Shown here: positions 25,901 to 34,653 of the stretch, one piece after another
Position numbering within the stretch: the stretch's first letter is position 1
How the letters are laid out: the number at the start of each line of letters is the position of its first letter
DNA from: Cellulomonas sp. PhB150
GTDB taxonomy: Bacteria > Actinomycetota > Actinomycetes > Actinomycetales > Cellulomonadaceae
DNA: 64,000 nt
Direction of reading: 5' to 3'
NCBI RefSeq assembly: GCF_003755175.1
Contig: NZ_RKHX01000004.1
Coordinates: 186,001-250,000, forward strand
Translations under genes and position numbers: made by a program
Notes under the pieces: generated by a model
Database searches by the model: none
Told to the model about the DNA's origin: nothing
The model's input: only the letters and a program-made list of their open reading frames with translations

Positions 25901-28900
25901 CTTGGTCTGCGCCAGCACCGCCGACGGCAGCGGCGTGATGTCGGCGTCCGCCTCGCACGCACCGGTGTCGTCGTCGAGCCGGGCGGCACACCCGTCCCAC
26001 GGGCGGTCGCCGGTGACGGCCGCGGTGTTGCGGACGACCGTGCCCGACGCCAGGCCGACGCGGAACTCCACCTGAACCGTGATCGTGTACGACTGTTCGA
26101 CCTCGAGGACCGTGCCGGCCGGGAAGGTGAACGTGAGACCGAAGATGTTGCCGGTGCGGTCGACGTCGACGTCGTCCGGGTCGGTCGGCATCGCGGGGCC
26201 GTTGGTCGGGCTCGGCGCGGCGCCCGTCAGCGCGTAGGAGTAGGGCTGGTCGACATCGGCGAGCCGGAGCAGCGGCCCGTCGGGGTCGCTCGGCATGGGG
26301 TCGTCGACGATGACCGGGTCGTAGATGGGGCGGTTGCCGGTGTTGGTGACGGTGATGTTCATCGGCACCACCGCGCCCGCGTTCGCCGTGCCCCCCGTGA
26401 CCGTGCCGTTGAAGTCCTTGACGATCTCCACCGAGTTCTCGGTGTGCTGGTACGTGATCGTCGCGGAGGTGTCGTCGTCGCTCGAGACCGGCTCCGTGCC
26501 GCCCTGCCCGTCGGAGACCAGGTCAGCGCCCGTGACCGTCGAGGTCACGTCGTTGGTCGCCAGGCCCGGGGCGTCCTCGCCGGGTGCGGGGTCGTTGGTG
26601 GTCAGGTCGCTCGGCACCGGCGTGCCGGGGTCGGAGCGCAACGCGTCCCGGACCTGGACCTCGAGGTTGACGGGCTGCACCGGGTTCGCCGGGTTCTCCC
26701 AGATGGCACCGTCGGCGCGCGTGAAGGTGAAGCGCAGGCCCGTGACGTCGGCCGCGTCCACCCCGTCGGGCAGCGCGAACGTCCCCGCCGGGTCGCCCTC
26801 GGTCCAAGTCCCGCCCGTGAAGGTGTCCGTCGCCTCGGAGTAGGTCCCGCCCGTGTAGGCGTCGACCTGGACCTGGTCGATCGGCGCGGTCAGTGCCGAC
26901 GCGTCGAAGCCCACGAGGTCGTACTGGTTCCAGAAGCTGCCGTCGACGTCCGTGAGGGTCATCTCGACCGCACGCGACGGACCTGTCGGCTGCCCGGTGA
27001 TCGTGAGCGTCGAGATCGGGTTCGGCTCCGCGTCGGACCCCGGCTCGACGATCGTCGACGGGGCGAACGACTTGGTCTCCTCCAGGGAGATCTCGGCGTC
27101 GTCGAGGACCATCTGCGCGTCGTCCCAGGCCACGGGGGCGTCTGCGGTCGTGCCGCCGGGATCGGTGACCTCGGCGCCCGCACTGTTGGGCACGGGCGAG
27201 TAGCCCGCCACGTCGACGCGCGTGGTCGGCTCGTAGCGGTCGAACTCGCGCAGCCGCAGGGTGAGGTCGAGGGCCCCCTCGGCCTGCGACTCCACCCGCC
27301 CGTCGAACGTCGCCTCGACGCCGACGACGTCCGCGAGCTGGGCGGCGGTGAGGGCTTCGGCCTCTGCCTCCGTGTAGTCCGCCGTGCCGCCGCCGACGGA
27401 GGTGAGCGTGATGGTCGTCGTCGCCGTGCCGTCGGGGACGGTGACGTCGATCGCGGTGAGGGTGAAGGCGTCGAACGGCGCGGTCCCCGGGGCGACGTCG
27501 GGTTCCACGACGTTGTCGTCGTTCTCGCTCGACGGCTCGGCGATGGCCAGGGTGTCGACCCGGGCGACGGAGTTGTTCGTCGCCGTGATGATCGCGTGCG
27601 TCGACGGGTACGCCCCCGCCGGGGTGCCGTCGGGCGGGACCGAGAGCGGACCGCCGGTCCACTCCTTGGTGATCCCCACGTTGATCGGCTCGTCGAGGAT
27701 GAGGACGTCGTCGCCGTCCACGTCGGTCCGCTCGGTCCCCTGGAACGTGGCCGTGGCGCTCGCGGTGTCGTTGACCAGCCCGGCCTCGCCGGCGTTGTAG
27801 ATCGTGCCGTTGGTGGTGCCGAGCACCGGGGAGCCGTCGCTGCGCTTGTCGTCACGCACCTGGAAGGTCAGGTCCAGGTGGCGACCGTCGGCCTGCGTCG
27901 ACCGGGCGACGCCGTCACCTGCGGCTGGCACGGTCGGGTCGGACGGGAACTGGGCGCGGCTCGGCGACGCCGTGTAGGTGAGCCGGACCGACGTCGCGCT
28001 GGCGCTCTCGTCGTCGGTGAGGGTGTAGCCCGGGAAGGATCCGACGCAGGGCGCGGCCACGCTGCACGGGTCCGCCACCGCGTCCACCCAAGCGCCGGCG
28101 ACATAGAGCTCGACGCCCGTGATCGCGTCGTACTGCATGAGCGGGTCGACCGAGCCGTCGATCGGCTGGACGCGCACGAGGTCGAACGCGTCGTAGAACG
28201 AGTCTGCAATCGGCGTGCCCGCGGGGTCGGAGATGTCGCTGAGGACCATCGGGTCGACGCCGTCGAACCCGTTCGTGGACCAGGTCAGCTGCGCGGTGAG
28301 CTGGTCCTCGGTGCGCGCCCGGACGCTGTACGGAGCGCCCGACTGGCCGGCCGGCGGGAGGAACGTCTTGTCGAGGAAGTCGAGGTCGCCCGGGTCGGTC
28401 GGCACCGGGAACGGGTCGACCGTGTCGCAGCCCTCCGCGGGGGTGGTCGGCGCCACCGTGCCGGCGGACGCGCTGGACGCACCGCAGTTCGCGATGGGGT
28501 CGTCGCGGTCCTCCGGGCCGTCGTAGGCCGCGACGAAGTTGGGCTGGAACGACGTGCCCGGCGGGAACCCGTCATCGGAGTGGTAGGAGAACTGCACGCC
28601 CTGGGCGTCGGCCGGAAGGTCGCAGTTGACCGTCGTCGGGCCGGTGAACGTGCCGCAGTCGGGGTCGGTCACCCACTCCGTGCCGTTCCAGTAGCTGATG
28701 GTCAGCGTCGACCCGGCGGGCACGTCGGTCGAGCGGACCGACGTCGCGGTGAAGTCGGACCAGAACTCGCCGGGGTCGGCCGGGTCGGTCGGGTCCTGGA
28801 TCACGACGTCGTTCGCGTCGGTCGTCGAGCCGTCGGGGCCGAACGGCTCCAGCTGGCTCGGGAGCTGGACCACGACGGTCTGGCCGGGAAGCGCCGGGAT

Positions 28901-30490
28901 CGTCGACGGCGAGATGCTCTTGGTGGTGTTCGTCGCGAGCCGGTCGGTCAGGGTCGTCAGCGTCGCGTCCGCGGTGTCGTCCGCGTTCGGGATCTCGGCG
29001 GCGATCTCGTTCGGGTGATCCACGTCGTCGACGGTCTGGTCGGGGTCGGTGTCGGCCGTGAACGGGATCGACGCCTCCGCGCCGGTGACGAGGTCGCCGG
29101 TGAACTCGATGCTGAAGCCGGTGACGTCGCACCCGGCAGGCGGGTCCGGGAGGGTGTCGGGCGTCGTGCTCGTCTCCTCGGGCGTCGAGCCGTCGGCGCA
29201 CGTGAACGTCACCACCGCGGTGTCCGCGTCCGCCGGCCACTGCACCCCGGCCCCGTCGCCGTCGGAGCCGAACCCGGTGAAGGTCAGGGGGTCGTCGCCC
29301 TCGAACGGGCTGTCCGTCCCCGGGGCGGGCTCGGTGATGGTCATCGAGGTCGTCGGGTCGCCGTCGTTCGTCGCCCCGATCGTCACCGTCGTGGGGTCGC
29401 CCGCGCTCACCGTCGGCGGGTCGAAGGACTTCGACGCGGTGACGCTGTTGTTCGGCGGGGTGATGACGTAGGTGTCATCGGCCGTGGTCGGGGTGGACTC
29501 GTCGTCGTCGTGCGTCACGTACGACGAGGCGTCGTTGGTGACCGTCGTCGCGTCCGTCAGGTCCGTGACCGCGTCGGACTGCTCGACCTGGACCGGGATC
29601 GTGGCGGTCGCCCCGGGCTGGATGTCACCGCTGAACGTGTACCGCACGCCCTGCACGTCCTCGGGCGGCGTCGCGTCGGTGAGCGGCTCCCACGAGTCGC
29701 CGTCCCAGTACTCCTCGTCCACGTCGGTGGCGTTCGGCGGCAGGACGACGTCGCCGGTGCCCGTGTACTGGAGGTACGTGAACGGGTTGGGGTCAGCGGT
29801 CGGGTCCACCGGGTCCTGGACGACGAGCGTGTCGGCCGGGTCGTTCGACGTGTTGGTGGCGCCGATCGTGACCGTCGCCGGGGTCCCGGGCGAGGCGATG
29901 GCACCGGCCGGGGCGATCGACTTCGTGGTGTCGGAGTCGAGCACGAGCGGGACGACGGGCGTGATGTCGTCGGAGTCCGACGCGGCGGACGCGTTGTCGG
30001 CCGTCACGGTCGCCGTGTTGGTGATCGGGACGCCGTTCTCGCTGTACGGCAGGTCGGGGTCCACCTGCGCGGTGACGATGATCTCCGCGTTCGTGCCGTT
30101 GGGGATGCTGGGCCAGTTCACGGTCGCCGTGTTGTCGGCGTCGCTCGTCGTCCCGCCTGCCGGGCTCTGGATCGAGACGTCCACGAGATCGAGTCCCGGC
30201 GGCATCGGGTCCGTGATGGTCGAGTTGGCGCACGCGACGCCGTTCGGGTCGGAGCAGGAGACCTCGATGCCCCACTGGACGGTGTCGCCGGGCTCGTAGG
30301 GGCCGTCGCTCAGCTCGACCTTCTGGATCCCCCAGGCCGCGGCGGACGCCGACGTCGCGGGGATGACGGCGAGCGGGACTGCGACGAGCACGGCGGCCGC
30401 GAGGGTGGAGACCCATCGCATGATCCCGGGGCGCTCGTGGCGCCGGCGGGCGTGCCGCATGCCCTGTGTCGATCCGGCCCGAATCCCCAT
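22934..30490 (-). CDS. Giant secreted, wall-anchored adhesin-like protein with DUF5979 modules
   Basis: 2518 residues. A long n-region leads to a signal peptide (MRWVSTLAAAVLVAVPLAVI, cleavage near residue 51). Residues to about 1750 are acidic beta-sandwich repeats, each reusing KSxxP, VTIGATN, DPxDPxxxNPF, YWDGxxW and VQGVRxTFxG. From about 1765 come six tandem DUF5979-type modules, each ending xNTFD and restarting VDKVV-like, with GADCTVTE motifs. The end has a Gly/Ser spacer, IAITG, a membrane helix and RLRQRGRA, like a sortase signal of LAxTG/LPxTG type. It was probably built for surface adhesion. ATG 30490 has AGGAGG seven bases upstream. Ends with a 14-base overlap into the next gene. 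Confidence 0.85.
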   Translation of the reverse strand: MGIRAGSTQGMRHARRRHERPGIMRWVSTLAAAVLVAVPLAVIPATSASAAAWGIQKVELSDGPYEPGDTVQWGIEVSCSDPNGVACANSTITDPMPPGLDLVDVSIQSPAGGTTSDADNTATVNWPSIPNGTNAEIIVTAQVDPDLPYSENGVPITNTATVTADNASAASDSDDITPVVPLVLDSDTTKSIAPAGAIASPGTPATVTIGATNTSNDPADTLVVQDPVDPTADPNPFTYLQYTGTGDVVLPPNATDVDEEYWDGDSWEPLTDATPPEDVQGVRYTFSGDIQPGATATIPVQVEQSDAVTDLTDATTVTNDASSYVTHDDDESTPTTADDTYVITPPNNSVTASKSFDPPTVSAGDPTTVTIGATNDGDPTTSMTITEPAPGTDSPFEGDDPLTFTGFGSDGDGAGVQWPADADTAVVTFTCADGSTPEETSTTPDTLPDPPAGCDVTGFSIEFTGDLVTGAEASIPFTADTDPDQTVDDVDHPNEIAAEIPNADDTADATLTTLTDRLATNTTKSISPSTIPALPGQTVVVQLPSQLEPFGPDGSTTDANDVVIQDPTDPADPGEFWSDFTATSVRSTDVPAGSTLTISYWNGTEWVTDPDCGTFTGPTTVNCDLPADAQGVQFSYHSDDGFPPGTSFQPNFVAAYDGPEDRDDPIANCGASSASAGTVAPTTPAEGCDTVDPFPVPTDPGDLDFLDKTFLPPAGQSGAPYSVRARTEDQLTAQLTWSTNGFDGVDPMVLSDISDPAGTPIADSFYDAFDLVRVQPIDGSVDPLMQYDAITGVELYVAGAWVDAVADPCSVAAPCVGSFPGYTLTDDESASATSVRLTYTASPSRAQFPSDPTVPAAGDGVARSTQADGRHLDLTFQVRDDKRSDGSPVLGTTNGTIYNAGEAGLVNDTASATATFQGTERTDVDGDDVLILDEPINVGITKEWTGGPLSVPPDGTPAGAYPSTHAIITATNNSVARVDTLAIAEPSSENDDNVVEPDVAPGTAPFDAFTLTAIDVTVPDGTATTTITLTSVGGGTADYTEAEAEALTAAQLADVVGVEATFDGRVESQAEGALDLTLRLREFDRYEPTTRVDVAGYSPVPNSAGAEVTDPGGTTADAPVAWDDAQMVLDDAEISLEETKSFAPSTIVEPGSDAEPNPISTLTITGQPTGPSRAVEMTLTDVDGSFWNQYDLVGFDASALTAPIDQVQVDAYTGGTYSEATDTFTGGTWTEGDPAGTFALPDGVDAADVTGLRFTFTRADGAIWENPANPVQPVNLEVQVRDALRSDPGTPVPSDLTTNDPAPGEDAPGLATNDVTSTVTGADLVSDGQGGTEPVSSDDDTSATITYQHTENSVEIVKDFNGTVTGGTANAGAVVPMNITVTNTGNRPIYDPVIVDDPMPSDPDGPLLRLADVDQPYSYALTGAAPSPTNGPAMPTDPDDVDVDRTGNIFGLTFTFPAGTVLEVEQSYTITVQVEFRVGLASGTVVRNTAAVTGDRPWDGCAARLDDDTGACEADADITPLPSAVLAQTKVVKPTIDDDELGVITDPDAPDPSVSCTQDSRDVLGFYAYPCTPVIAPGHDETWQVRVENVGNLPLSKLVMYDRLPAPGDTGSIGDDPRGSQWRPIGDAAHPPTLVNAPDGATATFYYSTVQDYCMDDIENPSDEPVCPTDDPTTGWVAITPGTTEDVYREMTALKVVVTFEPDSLFQPTQVIAVEGTTATPAVVPPEGDHSIAWNSAAVSGVAQGTQGSIDLLPTEGTKVGVASASGSLRVEKQVIGDGAEYAPDVFHLEVACTSAVGTFLETALEPIPIDVTPGTPVIVPDLPYGAECTITENASNGQTQLIVGSKTIGEDPEIVDLVAVNRYDLASLVVSKEVVSDAADQNGDPISFGPFDVQVRCTFLGNPVYADGYGPDDPMDLTIEDGDEITLTGLPVGADCTVTETGTGNATEVDVTVQEGSRDPVHFDGPQGDVTLVGDLAGGPRNTADLVNTYDVGGLDLTKVVTGDGVERYGAGPFRLNVRCTFDDDGIGSDPPRVVYDSPVVLGGAGPLDAQIPDLPVGALCRVTEPDDGGATTTTIRPAVVRIGSGDPVEVTATNTFDLGGITVDKVVAGQGGEDFGAGPFEVSVACTYDGEAIGIPGGATRPLVPGEQLVYSDLPVGAQCTVEETVDGEASSTSIAVTTGDDDPVVTDGTSADVVVPPNVDGEATAVAVVATNTFDDGAVTVDKVVDGDGASLYGSGPFEVSLACTFDGNDVDIPDGAERELVPGTPVTYDGLPVGADCTVTETATGGATSTVVSSVGDGAAGAVVVPEGDPATVTVTNTFDVGEVRVVKTLSGNDAAAHVGDTFTVTLACTQDVDGEDVAVDIPGGATRTLSDDDDWVAVYEDVPQGADCVVAETDAGSADSVEIVVAGQSTVTDPDVETPQSASFALPVGDDVCAPVDVVNTWSAGGGTGTGGGGSSAAAGDPGAADGCDDAGGGPASGGIAITGIDALVVLGWMALLTASGIILVRLRQRGRA

Positions 30491-30803
30491 CGCGGTGCCT
30501 CCTGCTCGCCCGTCACGTCCCACACCCCGTCGTGCGAGCCGCCGGATCGACCCTCCCACAGGGTCGAGATCGCGGCGCTCCGGGAGCACGGCACCAACCC
30601 GATCCGGCCGACTGCACCGCAGCTACCGAGCCGTCGAGCGGTTCGGAGTGGATTGTCCGATGCTCGCTGACCTGCGGGTCTACCGTCAACCCTTCCCGGG
30701 TGACGGGTTGGCGCAGGATCGGGCCGCCCTTCTCCGGGTGCTGCGTCGTCGTGCGGCCGCGTGCGTCCCCCACCGACGCCCCGCGCCGCCCTACCCTCGG
30801 CAC
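30491..30803. other. Divergent intergenic region with a palindrome
   Basis: 313 bases between the giant adhesin gene (leftward) and the TerD-vWA gene (rightward). It holds TCGACCCT-CCCAC-AGGGTCGA (30547-30567), a perfect 8-bp inverted repeat in the adhesin leader, and a weaker CAACCC/GGGTTG pair (30687-30692, 30705-30710). Both promoters should be here; I see no clear -10/-35 pair and no ORF worth calling. Confidence 0.5.
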
Positions 30804-32027
30804 GTGACCGTCCTGAGTCCCGGCCAGAACCTCGCGCTGCCCGCGTCCAGCGTCCGGGTGGAGGCCAGCGGTGCCGTGGACCTCACCGCGCTGGTGCTCG
30901 GCGCGTCCGGCACCGTCGACGGCGACGCCGACATGGTGTTCTTCAACCAGCCCTCGGCACCGGGCGCGCGGCTCACCGGGAGCACGCTCGAGGTCGAGCT
31001 CAGCGCCCTGCGCGCCGGCGCCGAGCGGGTCGTGCTGATCGCCTCGCCCGCGGTCGAGGGCCGGACGTTCGGCCAGGTCGACGGGGTGGGGATCGGCATC
31101 GCGTCGGGCTCGCTGACCGCCTCGTTCGCTCCCGGCGCCTCGACGACCGAGACCGCCCTCGTGCTGTGCGAGCTCTACCTGCGCAACGGCGCGTGGAAGG
31201 TGCGGGCCGTCGGCCAGGGCTACTCCGACGGGCTGGCCGGCCTCGCGCGCGACTTCGGTGTCGACGTGGCCGACGAGCCATCCCCGGCACCCTCGCCCGT
31301 GAACCTCATCAAGGGCGCCGAGAGGCTCCCCCCGGAGATGCGCGAGACGCTCAGCCTGCGCAAGGACCTCGTCACCGTCTCCCTCCGCAAGCGCGGCGCG
31401 TCGGGGCTCCGCGCCCGGGTGATCGGTGTGCTCGACGTCAGCGGGTCGACCGCCGGCATGTACAGGCGAGGCGTGTTCACGCGCGCCGTGGAGCGCATCA
31501 TGCCGGTCGCGGCGGCGATGGACGACGACGCCGAGATGCAGATGTTCCTGATGGGCGCTCGCACGGTGCGGGTGGACGACCTCCAGGTCGGCGACCTGCC
31601 GCAGTGGCTCGCGACCTACACGGCCAAACGCCCCGGTGAGGCGGGCGGCACCAACAACGAGCCCGCCGCGATCGACGAGGTCCTGGCCTTCGTCGCGACC
31701 CAGTCGCCCGACGTCCCCACCCTGGTGCTCTTCTTCCACGACGGCGGCGTCACCGACAACCGTCGCACCGAGGCAGCGATCCGCGCCGCGGTCCCGGCAC
31801 CCGTGTTCTGGCAGTTCATCGGGCTGGGTCGGTCGAGCTACGGCATCCTCGCGCGGCTCGACGACCTGGCCGGGCGCGCGGTCGACAACACCGGCTTCTT
31901 CGCCCTCGACGACATCGACGCGGTTCCCGACGCCGAGCTCTACGACCGGCTCGTGCACGAGTTCCCCGACTGGGTGCGCGCGTACTACCCGGCAGGCCAC
32001 CCTGCGCGGACGTCGGCGGGCGCCTGA
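30804..32027 (+). CDS. TerD-domain plus vWA-domain protein (tellurium-resistance/stress type)
   Basis: 407 residues. The first about 170 residues are TerD-like (calcium-binding stress family), with DADMVFFNQP and ELYLRNGAWKVRAVGQGY as in TerD proteins. Residues about 205-400 form a vWA domain with the metal-site motif DVSGS (D211, S213, S215) and a later FFHDGG segment. TerD-vWA proteins (TerF/TerY type) work in tellurite and envelope-stress systems; here no other ter gene is in view. GTG start chosen where the TerD homology begins. Confidence 0.88.
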   Translation: MTVLSPGQNLALPASSVRVEASGAVDLTALVLGASGTVDGDADMVFFNQPSAPGARLTGSTLEVELSALRAGAERVVLIASPAVEGRTFGQVDGVGIGIASGSLTASFAPGASTTETALVLCELYLRNGAWKVRAVGQGYSDGLAGLARDFGVDVADEPSPAPSPVNLIKGAERLPPEMRETLSLRKDLVTVSLRKRGASGLRARVIGVLDVSGSTAGMYRRGVFTRAVERIMPVAAAMDDDAEMQMFLMGARTVRVDDLQVGDLPQWLATYTAKRPGEAGGTNNEPAAIDEVLAFVATQSPDVPTLVLFFHDGGVTDNRRTEAAIRAAVPAPVFWQFIGLGRSSYGILARLDDLAGRAVDNTGFFALDDIDAVPDAELYDRLVHEFPDWVRAYYPAGHPARTSAGA

Positions 32028-32034
32028 GCGGGTC

Positions 32035-32385
32035 TCAGGCCCGCCGGCGCGGCCAGTCGAGCATGACGAACAGGTCGCGCTGCCCGACGGGCCCCTCGAG
32101 CACCGCGCGAGCGAGCGCGGGCTCGCCGGCCTGCTCGCACGACCACAGCTCGAAGTCGACGAGCTCGGACCAGGCCGGCGGGAGGAAGCCGAGGACCGTG
32201 GCACCGTCGAGCACCTTCACGACGTCGTGCTCGGTGCGGGCCAGGACCACGGCGAACCCTCGGTCGGCGTGCGCGGCACGCGCCGGCGCCGACGCGTCGA
32301 GGAAACCGCGGACGCGCACGGGCACGTGCCCGCCGCTCGCGGGCACGAACCGGCCAGGCATCCGGGTCGAGGACGAAGGGTCCAT
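32035..32385 (-). CDS. Hypothetical protein
   Basis: 116 residues, Ala/Arg-rich, with a plausible beta-alpha fold (RVRGFLDASAPARAAHADRG; VVKVLDGATVLGFLPPAW). No motif I recognise. Convergent with the TerD-vWA gene (7-base gap). The coding call rests on codon pattern and the absence of a better frame. Confidence 0.55.
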   Translation of the reverse strand: MDPSSSTRMPGRFVPASGGHVPVRVRGFLDASAPARAAHADRGFAVVLARTEHDVVKVLDGATVLGFLPPAWSELVDFELWSCEQAGEPALARAVLEGPVGQRDLFVMLDWPRRRA

Positions 32386-32423
32386 GCGCGGAACCTACTC
32401 CCGGAACCTGCGCGGCGGAACGC

Positions 32424-32816
32424 TCAGGCCTTCGGGTCCTCCGGCTCGAGCCTGGCCTCGCGCTCGCGCAGCTGACGCTCCCAGTCGCGCAGCATCTGCT
32501 CGTGGTCCTGGTCGGACTTCTTCATCGTCGCGAGGAACTCCGCGTCGTCGTCGGGCGAGGACGCCCGCGGCCGCTCGTACTCCGGGAACCCGGCGGTCTG
32601 CGTCGAGGGCCAGGCGACCTGGCGGCCGCGCGAGGCACCCTCGGGCCGTCCCGCGACGAGCCACGCGATCCCGCCCACGAGAGGCAGGACCACGATGAGG
32701 ATCACCCAGCCGGCCTTCGGCAGGTTGCGCACGAGCGACGAGTCCGTCTGGATGCAGTCGATCAGGCAGTAGACGAGCAGGCCGAGCTCGATGAGGAACG
32801 GCAGGTAGCGCACCAC
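32424..32816 (-). CDS. PLDc_N-type membrane protein
   Basis: 130 residues. Two membrane helices (about 4-20 and 36-58) carry the PLD-nuclease N-terminal family pattern (YCLIDCIQTD, LPKAGWVILIVVLPLVGGIAW). The cytoplasmic C-terminus is charged and probably coiled (DQDHEQMLRDWERQLREREA). Function unknown; such proteins are common single genes in actinobacteria. Confidence 0.8.
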   Translation of the reverse strand: MVRYLPFLIELGLLVYCLIDCIQTDSSLVRNLPKAGWVILIVVLPLVGGIAWLVAGRPEGASRGRQVAWPSTQTAGFPEYERPRASSPDDDAEFLATMKKSDQDHEQMLRDWERQLREREARLEPEDPKA

Positions 32817-32906
32817 GGGGCCCCCTTGGGCAGTCGTCGGCGCGTCCGTCGGCCGAGCACAGCGGAAAACTAGCGGACCGCGGGGGCCGCTGTCCGGCGT
32901 TCGGGG

Positions 32907-33629
32907 CTACGGCCGCGGCCCGATCGCGATCGGCTGCGGCTCACGGCCCGGCACCGGTGTCACGCCGGGCCGGGTCCACTGGGGGATGGGCCGGCCGGCA
33001 CGCCGGAACCAGCTCTGCGTCGGGTCCTGCGGCCACCCCTCGGGCGAGTCCTCCCACTCCTCCTGCCGTCCGTACACGGTCATGTCCAGCAGCTGCAGCG
33101 CGGGCATCATCGCCTCGCACCCGCGGCCGTCGGTGTCGTAGGTCAGGAAGATGCGGTCGCCGACCCGCAGGTAGGCGCTCAGCCAGCCGTCGGAGATGCC
33201 GGGCGAGTCGATCCCGTCGAGCGAGTACCAGGGCGCGGAGTAGCCCATGAACTCCCGGAACGGCGCGAACTCGTCGTAGGGTCCCTCGCACCAGACCGCG
33301 AACGTGACGCCGCGCGCCTCGAGGTACGTGGCGTCCTGGAAGTTCCAGACCGTCGCGGTGCAGCCGCGGCACTGGCCCTCGAAGCCCTCGCCGCGGTGCC
33401 ACATGTGCCGGCAGACCAGGAGCTGGTCGCGGCCCTCGAACATGTCGGCCAGCGCTGTCGGGCCGTGCGCGCCGACGAGACGGACGCTCGCGTCGACCTT
33501 TACCATCGGCAGCCGGCGGCGGGCGGCGGCCAGCGCGTCGCCGGCGCGGGTGTGCGCCTTCTCCCGGACGAGCAGGGCGTTGCGGTCCGCCAGCCAGGTC
33601 TCGCGGTCGACGATCTCGGGGACGTTCAT
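32907..33629 (-). CDS. DUF899 (thioredoxin-like) family protein
   Basis: 240 residues starting MNVPEIVDRETWLADRNALL, with RRLPMVKVD and the later MWHRGEGFEGQCRGCT, which is the usual DUF899 layout including the C-x-x-C-like centre (QCRGC). Thioredoxin-fold family of unclear reaction. The ATG has AAGGAGC just upstream; the longer open frame before it is not protein-like. It is divergent from an ECF sigma factor gene, 86 bases away. Confidence 0.85.
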   Translation of the reverse strand: MNVPEIVDRETWLADRNALLVREKAHTRAGDALAAARRRLPMVKVDASVRLVGAHGPTALADMFEGRDQLLVCRHMWHRGEGFEGQCRGCTATVWNFQDATYLEARGVTFAVWCEGPYDEFAPFREFMGYSAPWYSLDGIDSPGISDGWLSAYLRVGDRIFLTYDTDGRGCEAMMPALQLLDMTVYGRQEEWEDSPEGWPQDPTQSWFRRAGRPIPQWTRPGVTPVPGREPQPIAIGPRP

Positions 33630-33715
33630 CGGGGCTCCTTCGTGCGTGCGGTCTCCCCGGTACCGACGAGGCAGCGCCCGATCGTCATCGGTGTGGCCGT
33701 GGCTAGGGTGCTGCG

Positions 33716-34588
33716 ATGGCCGCCTTCGACGAGCACCTCGCCGACCACCAGCGCGAGCTGCGCGCCCACGGCTACCGGCTGACCGGCAACGTCGCCGACG
33801 CCGACGACCTCGTGCAGGAGACCTTCCTGCGCGCCTGGCGGGCCCGCGACCGCTTCGAGGGCCGGGCATCGGTGCGCACCTGGCTCTACCGGATCGCCAC
33901 CAACGTCTTCCTCGACTCCCAGAAGTCGGCGGCTCGGCGCACGGTGCCCGTGGGCGACGTCCTCGAGACAAGCACGACGATCGGCCCGTACCCCACGCTG
34001 GATGAAAGGGTCGCGGCCGACGAGGTCGTGGAGCTCGCGCTGATCGCGGCGCTCATGCACCTGCCGCCGCGGCAGCGCGCCGCCTTCGTCCTGCGCGACG
34101 TCAACGGGTGGACGCCGGCGGAGATCGCCGCGGTGCTCGACGCGTCCGTCGCCACCGCGAACAGCCTGGTCCAGCGCGCCCGGGCCACCGTCCGGCAGCA
34201 CGCGCCCGCCGACCCGCAGGACTGGCGCCGCCCCGCGCTCACCGCCGCCGACGAGGAGATCCTGCGCCGCTACGCCACGGCCTCGGACGCCGGGGCCCTC
34301 GCGCTGCTCCTGGCCGACGACGTGCGGATCACCATGCCGCCCGACGAGGCCGTCGTCGGGCTCGGCGCCGTCGCGGAGTTCCTCGCGCGGCCGCTGGACT
34401 GGCGGACGGTGCCCACCCGCGCGAACGGCCGGCCCGCCCTGGCGAACTACCTGCGCGGGCCCGATGCCTACGACGCGCTCGTCGTCGACGTCCTGCGGGT
34501 CGTCGACGGCCGCATCGCCGAGATCAACGCGTTCGTGGGCGCCCACCACGTCGCCGCACTCGACCTGCCGCTGACCCTCACGCCGTGA
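33716..34588 (+). CDS. ECF sigma factor with SnoaL-like C-terminal domain
   Basis: 290 residues. Sigma region 2 (HGYRLTGNVADADDLVQETF, FEGRASVRTWLYRIATNVFL) and region 4 (LPPRQRAAFVLRDVNGWTPA, EIAAVLDASVATANSLVQRA) are clear. The last about 110 residues form a SnoaL/NTF2-like domain, as in ECF families that carry a fused regulatory domain (TIGR02960-like). There is no anti-sigma gene next door, which fits self-regulation by that domain. Target promoters unknown. Confidence 0.9.
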   Translation: MAAFDEHLADHQRELRAHGYRLTGNVADADDLVQETFLRAWRARDRFEGRASVRTWLYRIATNVFLDSQKSAARRTVPVGDVLETSTTIGPYPTLDERVAADEVVELALIAALMHLPPRQRAAFVLRDVNGWTPAEIAAVLDASVATANSLVQRARATVRQHAPADPQDWRRPALTAADEEILRRYATASDAGALALLLADDVRITMPPDEAVVGLGAVAEFLARPLDWRTVPTRANGRPALANYLRGPDAYDALVVDVLRVVDGRIAEINAFVGAHHVAALDLPLTLTP

Positions 34589-34604
34589 CGAAGGTTGCCG
34601 GATC

Positions 34605-34642
34605 TATCGTCGGGCGATACTTTTCTATCGTTTCTCGATAGA
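34605..34642. promoter_or_regulatory. Double TATCG-N5-CGATA operator before DUF2975/XRE pair
   Basis: Inverted repeats TATCG-N5-CGATA at 34605-34619 and TCTATCG-N5-CGATAGA at 34624-34642, with the half sites exactly 21 bp apart (two helical turns). The second abuts the ribosome-binding site of the membrane gene. Best explained as the autoregulatory site of the XRE regulator encoded by the same unit. Confidence 0.75.
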
Positions 34643-34653
34643 TAGGAGCGCCC

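Noticed and set aside
30547-30567. Palindrome TCGACCCT-N5-AGGGTCGA as a third nuclease-type palindrome
   Set aside because: Only 21 bp, not paired, no nuclease gene nearby; more likely an operator or leader hairpin of the adhesin gene.
22718-30670. A 2650-codon open frame on the plus strand opposite the giant adhesin gene
   Set aside because: It is the mirror of a very GC-rich coding sequence; its translation is Arg/Gly/Val-rich with no domains, while the minus-strand frame has a signal peptide, repeats and a strong ribosome-binding site.
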